NCBI GenBank assembly: GCA_002308215.1
Contig: DBVO01000030.1
Span: forward strand, 398-10,482
Source: Christensenella sp. UBA1262
GTDB lineage: Bacteria > Bacillota > Clostridia > Christensenellales > CAG-917
Reading direction: 5' to 3'
DNA length: 10,085 nucleotides
Shown: piece by piece, positions 6,088-10,085 of the stretch
Position numbering within the stretch: position 1 is the stretch's first letter
Layout of the letters: the number at the start of each line of letters is the position of its first letter
Notes under the pieces: generated by a model
What the model was told of the DNA's origin: nothing
What the model saw: the letters and a program-made list of their open reading frames with translations, nothing else
The model's database searches: none
Position numbers and translations under genes: made by a program

Positions 6088-6981
6088 TTAATCATTGTCT
6101 CTCTTTAATACTACTTGGATCTTTATCCCTTCAGCTTCTTGAAGCTCTTTTGATATGCTATCAAAATCGCTCAAAAGCTTCTCTATATTTTCATAATTAT
6201 CTGGCTCTATTTCTACCGTGCCAATCTTAGATGAAAAACCATAGTCATGCAAAATTATTTTACCGACATTTTTAACGCCATCTATGCCAGAAAACGTGCT
6301 TCTAACCAACTCAATTTCGTCTTTGCACTTATCGCCAACAACAACGCTTCTAAGGTTGTCCGCAATCATTATGACGCCAAAAATAATTACTGCGATGCTG
6401 ACCACAATACCTACTATTGCGTCTACCGCATAATTAACTTGGCTTGAAATAGCAAATGAAACAAGCGAGGTAGCCGTTATTCCAACATCCAAAAAGCTAT
6501 CTAGCATAAGTGCAGATAATGCTTTTGAGTGGAATTTGCGATTAGCAAGAGTAAACATAACCGCAAGGCCTACTTTAACCAACAATGCAACAGATATTAA
6601 AATGCAATATGTTATACCAAAATATAGTGGCTCAGGCATTGCAATACGATTAAGTGAACGCATTAAAAATACACCGCCAAGCACGACGGACACCGTTGCT
6701 ACGACAAATCCTGCGACGTATTCACTTCTGCCATAACCAAAAGGTGCTTTTTCTGTAAACTTAACAAACAAAAGTGCAAATGCAACTAAAGTTGCAATGG
6801 CTGTTAAAATGTCAAAAAAACTATTAACCGCGTCAAGCATGATCATAAGGCTGTTTGCGGCAAGTCCAACATACAATTTGACAAAAGCAAGCGCTATATT
6901 GCAAACAATTGCAATAATCAAAATGATTATCGACTTTTTCGTACGATCTTTTAAAGAGGTTTTAAGAGGTTTGTTTTGCAT
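6088..6981 (-). CDS. Cation diffusion facilitator (CDF) metal efflux transporter (297 aa)
   Basis: This is a proton-coupled divalent-metal exporter of the inner membrane. It has about six hydrophobic segments (roughly 17-40, 45-72, 86-108, 121-146, 158-180, 184-206) followed by a cytoplasmic ferredoxin-like domain (about 218-297). Family signatures are LDAVNSFFD (49-57) in TM2 and the loop PFGYGRSEY (80-88). The putative transport-site ligands are N53-xxx-D57 in TM2 and D161-xxx-D165 in TM5, without the His usual in zinc-selective members. Manganese or another metal is therefore possible, by inference. The start is uncertain. The ATG at 6981 is chosen because an alternative TTG at 7002 lies inside a hairpin stem; neither has a good ribosome site. 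It follows the 87-aa membrane protein gene and may be the last gene of that operon. Confidence 0.9.
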   Translation of the reverse strand: MQNKPLKTSLKDRTKKSIIILIIAIVCNIALAFVKLYVGLAANSLMIMLDAVNSFFDILTAIATLVAFALLFVKFTEKAPFGYGRSEYVAGFVVATVSVVLGGVFLMRSLNRIAMPEPLYFGITYCILISVALLVKVGLAVMFTLANRKFHSKALSALMLDSFLDVGITATSLVSFAISSQVNYAVDAIVGIVVSIAVIIFGVIMIADNLRSVVVGDKCKDEIELVRSTFSGIDGVKNVGKIILHDYGFSSKIGTVEIEPDNYENIEKLLSDFDSISKELQEAEGIKIQVVLKRDND

Positions 6982-6997
6982 AGCCTGAGTATTGAAA

Positions 6998-7019
6998 AAC
7001 AAACGATTTATCGTTTGTT
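6998..7019 (-). terminator. Hairpin over a stop codon, possible weak terminator or attenuator
   Basis: A perfect 10-bp inverted repeat, AACAAACGAT (7010-7019) and ATCGTTTGTT (6998-7007), is separated by 2 bases on the minus strand. The stop codon of the 87-aa gene sits at its centre, and TTTTC follows. Low GC makes it weak. It could reduce expression of the transporter gene relative to the two upstream genes. Confidence 0.45.
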
Positions 7020-7271
7020 CTTCTTGCCATGGCGAAGTTTTGGTTCGCCTTCTTTTTTCTTTTTCTCGCGTTTTTCTTGTCTTAATTGTTTTTTGGTAAC
7101 TAATTCTCGTTTATAAACATCATGGTCAAGTCTTGCTCTATCTGCCTTGTTTCTCGTAATAAGCATACCAAGAAGCACTGCAAATATCACTGCGACTACG
7201 CCAAGTATCGCAGAAAGGATGGCTATAACCATTGACGTATATTGAACTGATAAGAGCAATGCGTCAATCAT
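7008..7271 (-). CDS. Small membrane protein with basic tail, unknown function (87 aa)
   Basis: I do not recognise a family. Residues about 12-39 form one hydrophobic membrane segment (SMVIAILSAILGVVAVIFAV). The remaining 48 residues are very rich in Lys, Arg and Glu (KREKKKKEGEPKLRHGKKNKR region), predicted cytoplasmic and possibly helical. The basic tail could touch nucleic acid, acidic phospholipids or a partner protein; this is speculation. It is very likely a real gene. The ATG overlaps the stop codon of the surface-protein gene (ATGA), and AGAGGAGG (7280-7287) lies 8 bases before the start, inside that gene. This implies translational coupling and a shared role with the upstream protein. 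Its stop codon lies in the hairpin at 6998-7019. Confidence 0.82.
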   Translation of the reverse strand: MIDALLLSVQYTSMVIAILSAILGVVAVIFAVLLGMLITRNKADRARLDHDVYKRELVTKKQLRQEKREKKKKEGEPKLRHGKKNKR

Positions 7272-8911
7272 TTAAGTAGCCTCCTCTTTGTAATATAAAG
7301 TATAATTACAACCCAAATCGCCACAGCAAACAAAATAATCAACACAGATATTGCAGTTAGAGCTGCATTCCATTCTACCATGTTGCTATATGGTTCCGGA
7401 TTCTTTTTAAGCACAGAAAATGCCAACACATCATTTGGTAATACAAATGAATTGTTCTCGTCTAAAAGAACTACTACGGTTTCTCCGTTTAGTTGATATG
7501 CTATTGCATAATCATCTGGCCTCTTTTCAAGAGTAAGAGTTATCTCTCCAAGGCCGCTAAGCATATTGCCATCTTCATCAGTTACTAAAACAACGTAGTT
7601 TGCAATTACTGTCATGCCAACAAGTGCCTCGTCATTTTCAAAAAGATCACCTGTGTTGCCAACAATAACATTCATGTTAATAAAGCCATCTGGCCTTGAA
7701 ACGATTACACTTCTAAAATCATCAAATAAACAATATACCTTGTTTGAATGCACTCTGTAAAAACTATGTAAAACGTGCTGGGTTTCATAGTTTCTGGTAA
7801 TTGGATTATAATTCGGATTGGTAACTGTTACATATATAGCATATTCGCCTTCTGTATTAATATCTACTGCGCTAGTATCAATTTTGAATCCTATGGATTC
7901 AAGAGTATCATCTCCTACTAAAGCACTGTCAACACTATACCCAATATTTGTTACAAGTGGCTGACCTTTAATAGCATCTACACTATCTACGTATACGCTT
8001 AATCTGCGCTTTGAGATTGTCATAGGAACAGCTATGTTCGTTCTGTTATTATAGTTCTGGTTAACAGATTGGAAGTCCATATAAACAATTCTCTCGTTGT
8101 CGTTTGCTGGGAGTTTAGAATCTGGATTTTGTCCTGCTGAAATGGTCCATGTTCCTCTAGAATCACGCTCTGATGTGCGAGTTGCAATTTCCGCCAGGGT
8201 TAAACCAAATTCAAATGACAACTCGCCACTCTCTGGAACATGAATGAGTCTGTCTGGTAAATTTGCGTCCGTTATGTGGCACACTAACGATGTGCTTGTG
8301 GATGTTGGATTATAAGGCCTTCCAAGATATGTAAATGTTTCGCCGACTTTAACGCGAACTTCATAATCCCCTTTATTAACGCTTTGACCAAAGCGAAGTC
8401 TGTTTCCGCCAATAGTTGGGAAAACAACATATTCAGAATCATCTGCGCCTTGCGGTTTATATTCTAAACTGGTTGATGGGCTAGAAAGAATGCCAAGATA
8501 ATCAACTTGAACGATTATTTCGCTGTCGTTCAATTCGGTATATGGGTTTGAATCCATATCATTTTCAAATGATATGTTTGGAATTGGCATATTAAAAGTG
8601 AGATTATAATCTTCTGGATCTCTACTAAGCGCTTCAAGCTTTGCCTGGATCAAATTCTTAAAAACTATTGCAGGCTGAGTTGGATCATCGTCATCCTCAT
8701 AGTTAAAAAAGCTTCCATTAATCTCTTGTAAAAGCACTCCCTCATATCTCAATTGCCATTCTTGACCTGTTGTGGTCGTAATCGTAAATGAAGGAGTTCC
8801 GTCTGCATATGCTGTAAACGCTGTATGATAAACGCATGCAAAAAGTCCTGCAACTACAAGGAGCAGAACAAATGCTAGAACAATAAAAAGTTTTGTGTAT
8901 GCGTTTTTCAT
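7268..8911 (-). CDS. Surface protein with signal peptide, beta-rich region and C-terminal membrane anchor, unknown function (547 aa)
   Basis: I do not recognise a specific family. Residues 1-36 look like a signal peptide: MKNAYTK, hydrophobic 9-28, then a possible cleavage site AYA before DG. Residues 37-515 are Ser/Thr/Asn/Asp-rich with alternating hydrophobic strands, as in extracellular Ig-like modules. The segment about 303-379 resembles MBG/YDG-type adhesin repeats (family resemblance by eye only). Residues about 517-541 form a membrane helix followed by KRRLLK, so the bulk faces outside. There is no LPXTG sorting motif and no catalytic motif. The ATG at 8911 is fixed by the signal peptide, and an in-frame stop lies four codons upstream. 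It has no ribosome binding site, and the promoter -10 ends 8 bases before the ATG, so the mRNA is probably leaderless. It is the first gene of an operon with the 87-aa protein and probably the CDF transporter, divergent from a two-component system. Confidence 0.85.
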   Translation of the reverse strand: MKNAYTKLFIVLAFVLLLVVAGLFACVYHTAFTAYADGTPSFTITTTTGQEWQLRYEGVLLQEINGSFFNYEDDDDPTQPAIVFKNLIQAKLEALSRDPEDYNLTFNMPIPNISFENDMDSNPYTELNDSEIIVQVDYLGILSSPSTSLEYKPQGADDSEYVVFPTIGGNRLRFGQSVNKGDYEVRVKVGETFTYLGRPYNPTSTSTSLVCHITDANLPDRLIHVPESGELSFEFGLTLAEIATRTSERDSRGTWTISAGQNPDSKLPANDNERIVYMDFQSVNQNYNNRTNIAVPMTISKRRLSVYVDSVDAIKGQPLVTNIGYSVDSALVGDDTLESIGFKIDTSAVDINTEGEYAIYVTVTNPNYNPITRNYETQHVLHSFYRVHSNKVYCLFDDFRSVIVSRPDGFINMNVIVGNTGDLFENDEALVGMTVIANYVVLVTDEDGNMLSGLGEITLTLEKRPDDYAIAYQLNGETVVVLLDENNSFVLPNDVLAFSVLKKNPEPYSNMVEWNAALTAISVLIILFAVAIWVVIILYITKRRLLK

Positions 8912-8919
8912 AATATAAG

Positions 8920-8948
8920 ATTATATCACTCGCGCAGGTTTTTCGCAA
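8920..8948 (-). promoter_or_regulatory. Promoter of the surface-protein operon, predicted leaderless start
   Basis: On the minus strand, TTGCGA (8943-8948) and TATAAT (8920-8925) have a 17-bp spacer. Normal spacing puts the transcription start at about 8911-8913, that is, 0-2 bases before the ATG at 8911. The -35 element is embedded in the inverted repeat at 8931-8970. Confidence 0.7.
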
Positions 8949-8970
8949 TAGCGAAAACCGATTTTGCGCG
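8931..8970. repeat. Nested inverted repeat overlapping the surface-operon promoter
   Basis: The outer arms are CGCGCA (8931-8936) and TGCGCG (8965-8970). The inner arms are GGTTTTTCGC (8937-8946) and GCGAAAACC (8951-8959), with one unpaired T, a 4-base loop AATA and a 5-base asymmetric gap at 8960-8964. It is a GC-rich island in an AT-rich region and covers the -35 of the minus-strand promoter. An operator is the likeliest role; a cruciform or an RNA hairpin from a more distal start is an alternative. Confidence 0.6.
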
Positions 8971-8985
8971 CATATGTAAGTTACT

Positions 8986-9001
8986 TTTATACTATTTATA
9001 C
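8986..9001. promoter_or_regulatory. Direct repeat TTTATAC x2, candidate response-regulator site
   Basis: Two exact copies of TTTATAC (8986-8992 and 8995-9001) repeat every 9 bp, about 40 bp upstream of the -35 of the surface operon. OmpR/PhoB-type regulators, one of which is encoded next door, bind direct repeats of similar period (10-11 bp is usual). The sequence is AT-rich, so chance is possible. Confidence 0.3.
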
Positions 9002-9060
9002 ATTTAAAACATAGCATTTATTTGAAATCATGCACTTTTTGAGAATTACAAATTTTAATG

Positions 9061-9089
9061 TTGTTTTAAGAAACAAAAGATATTATACT
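9061..9089 (+). promoter_or_regulatory. Promoter of the response-regulator gene
   Basis: TTGTTT (9061-9066) and TATACT (9084-9089) have a 17-bp spacer. The predicted start near 9096 would leave a leader of about 13 bases, starting almost at the GGAGG site (9096-9100). The -35 belongs to a 6-4-6 inverted repeat, TTGTTT/AAACAA (9061-9076), a possible autoregulatory site. Confidence 0.65.
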
Positions 9090-9108
9090 GAAAACGGAGG
9101 AAGGACAG

Positions 9109-9789
9109 ATGAAAATTTTACTCGTTGAAGATGAAAAAGAATTATCCCTTGCATTAGCAAAAATGCTAATGAAAGATGGATATGATGTAGATGCGGTTTA
9201 TGACGGCGCAGATGGACTTGCCTATGGTTCAACAGGTATGTATGATGTAATTTTGCTCGATGTAATTATGCCAAAAATGAATGGTTTTGATGTCCTTTCT
9301 GCTTTGCGTGCAAAAAAGGTATCAACACCTATTATTATGCTCACCGCTCTTGCAAGCGAAGGCGATAAAGTTGCTGGGCTAGATAAAGGCGCAGACGATT
9401 ATGTTTCTAAACCATTTTCATATACCGAACTTTCTGCACGTATACGTGCTGTGCTTAGACGCCAAGGCAAACTGGTGTCAGATAATAAATTGGAATATGA
9501 AGAGGCTGCACTAGATTTATCTTCATTTGTTTTAACTTCCCCTAAAGGTGAGATAAGACTTTCGCAAAAAGAATTTGAGATTTTGAGGTACTTATTTGAA
9601 TATCCAAATTTTGTTGCTTCAAAAGATGATTTGATTTTAAAAGCATGGGGGCTAGATAGTGAATTTGAATCAAATAACCTTGAAGTATATATGTCATTCC
9701 TTAGAAAAAAGTTATATCATTTGGGGCTCTCTTTCACTATAGAATCTGTACGTGGCGTGGGATACCGCCTTGCCCCATATAAACAATAA
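9109..9789 (+). CDS. OmpR/PhoB-family response regulator (226 aa)
   Basis: This is a two-component DNA-binding regulator activated by phosphorylation. The receiver domain (about 1-118) has the acidic pocket E7-D8, the phosphoacceptor D51 in VILLDVIMP, the switch T79 and the conserved K101 in the KPF motif. The winged-helix output domain (about 126-223) shows LSQKEFEILRYLFEYPN (151-167), the recognition region around NNLEVYMSFLRKKL (189-202), and the ending SVRGVGYRL (213-221) typical of the family. Length is normal. The start follows a strong GGAGG (9096-9100), 8 bases before the ATG. A histidine kinase gene follows after 69 bp. The gene is divergent from the surface-protein operon, which is its most plausible local target. 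The stimulus is unknown. Confidence 0.96.
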   Translation: MKILLVEDEKELSLALAKMLMKDGYDVDAVYDGADGLAYGSTGMYDVILLDVIMPKMNGFDVLSALRAKKVSTPIIMLTALASEGDKVAGLDKGADDYVSKPFSYTELSARIRAVLRRQGKLVSDNKLEYEEAALDLSSFVLTSPKGEIRLSQKEFEILRYLFEYPNFVASKDDLILKAWGLDSEFESNNLEVYMSFLRKKLYHLGLSFTIESVRGVGYRLAPYKQ

Positions 9790-9803
9790 ACAATGTTTAT
9801 ATG
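9776..9803. repeat. Inverted repeat over the response-regulator stop codon
   Basis: A perfect 9-bp inverted repeat, CATATAAAC (9776-9784) and GTTTATATG (9795-9803), surrounds a 10-base loop that contains the stop codon. No T-run follows, so it is not a standard terminator. It could be an mRNA processing or stability element between the regulator and kinase genes. It is low in GC. Confidence 0.4.
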
Positions 9804-9858
9804 CACAAAACGCAACAATAAAAGTCCTATTTTGTATATTTAATTAAAGGTAGTAATC

Positions 9859-10085
9859 GTGGATCTGATCAAAAAACTAAGAATTAAATTTGCTCTAAAC
9901 TCTATGATAATCGCGGCTATATTTTTGCTCGTGATGTTTGGTGCTGTTTATGGTTTACTTTGGTCAAATGATATTGCTACTGAAAACCGCATGTTGCAAG
10001 ACGCAGCACAGCGCCCATTCGTTTCTGGAGGCCCAGTAGTTAAAGAAGAGTTAGTATATTCTTTTATGATTAATGGATCAACTGT
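9859..10085 (+). CDS. Sensor histidine kinase, N-terminal part (runs off window)
   Basis: The frame stays open from GTG at 9859 to the window end, giving 75 residues. The start, translated as MDLIKKLRIKFALNS, has the short basic N-terminus typical of clostridial sensor kinases. One membrane segment follows (about residues 14-36: NSMIIAAIFLLVMFGAVYGLLW). After it comes the beginning of an extracytoplasmic sensor region. No HAMP, dimerisation or ATP-binding domain is in the window, so the kinase identity rests on position after the response regulator and on the N-terminal style. GTG is chosen because AAAGG (9846-9850) lies 8 bases upstream and because a start at the ATG at 9904 would remove the basic anchor. 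It probably phosphorylates the neighbouring response regulator. Confidence 0.8.
   Translation, partial: MDLIKKLRIKFALNSMIIAAIFLLVMFGAVYGLLWSNDIATENRMLQDAAQRPFVSGGPVVKEELVYSFMINGST

Noticed and set aside
8830..8845. LFAC (residues 23-26) in the surface protein as a lipobox
   Set aside because: Phe at the second position is atypical and a better signal-peptidase site (AYA before DG) follows, so a lipoprotein call is not supported.
8742..9017. 91-codon minus-strand frame across the start of the surface-protein gene
   Set aside because: It is out of frame with the signal peptide, crosses the promoter and inverted repeat, and has no ribosome site.
9011..9019. ATAGCATTT, resembling the transketolase operator half-site, upstream of the response regulator
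   Set aside because: The mirrored half-site is not present at the required spacing, and a 9-base AT-rich match can occur by chance.

Overview
The window reads as chromosomal DNA of a low-GC anaerobic Firmicute, most likely an uncultured gut-type member of Clostridia. The evidence is AT-rich DNA, strong GGAGG-type ribosome binding sites, a two-subunit (split) transketolase, and a flavodiiron protein fused to a flavin reductase and a rubredoxin beside a free rubredoxin. I see no tRNA, rRNA, CRISPR array, transposase, integrase or phage gene. Genes are tightly packed, and the longest stretch without a gene is about 200 bp (8912-9108). Species assignment is inference from gene content only.

Layout: (1) 1-396 (+), the 3' end of pyrG (CTP synthase), closed by a bidirectional terminator. 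(2) 467-2478 (-), an anaerobic oxygen/nitric-oxide defence pair: a three-module flavodiiron protein and, downstream with its own consensus promoter, a 51-residue rubredoxin. (3) 2554-4310 (-), the two transketolase half-genes, coupled by a TAATG overlap. Their promoter carries a perfect 21-bp palindrome filling the -35/-10 spacer. (4) 4449-5996 (-), a membrane-anchored calcineurin-like phosphoesterase with a long Glu/Pro-rich cytoplasmic tail and a leader that can form two exclusive hairpins. (5) 6088-8911 (-), a probable three-gene envelope operon: an unrecognised surface protein, a small basic-tailed membrane protein (ATGA overlap) and a cation-diffusion-facilitator transporter. (6) 9109 to the end (+), an OmpR/PhoB-type response regulator and the start of its histidine kinase, divergent from the envelope operon.

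How it fits together: the FDP module should pass electrons from reduced flavin and rubredoxin to a diiron site to remove O2 or NO. The split transketolase supplies the non-oxidative pentose phosphate pathway. The divergent arrangement of a two-component system and an unknown surface-protein operon, with a 197-bp shared region rich in inverted and direct repeats, suggests that the two-component system controls the operon. The surface-protein promoter lies so close to its ATG that the mRNA is predicted to be leaderless.

The least explained parts are the envelope operon with its control region, the palindromic transketolase operator and the phosphoesterase leader. No complete new defence or mobile system is evident. 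Several small ORFs antisense to the genes above are shadows and are not annotated.
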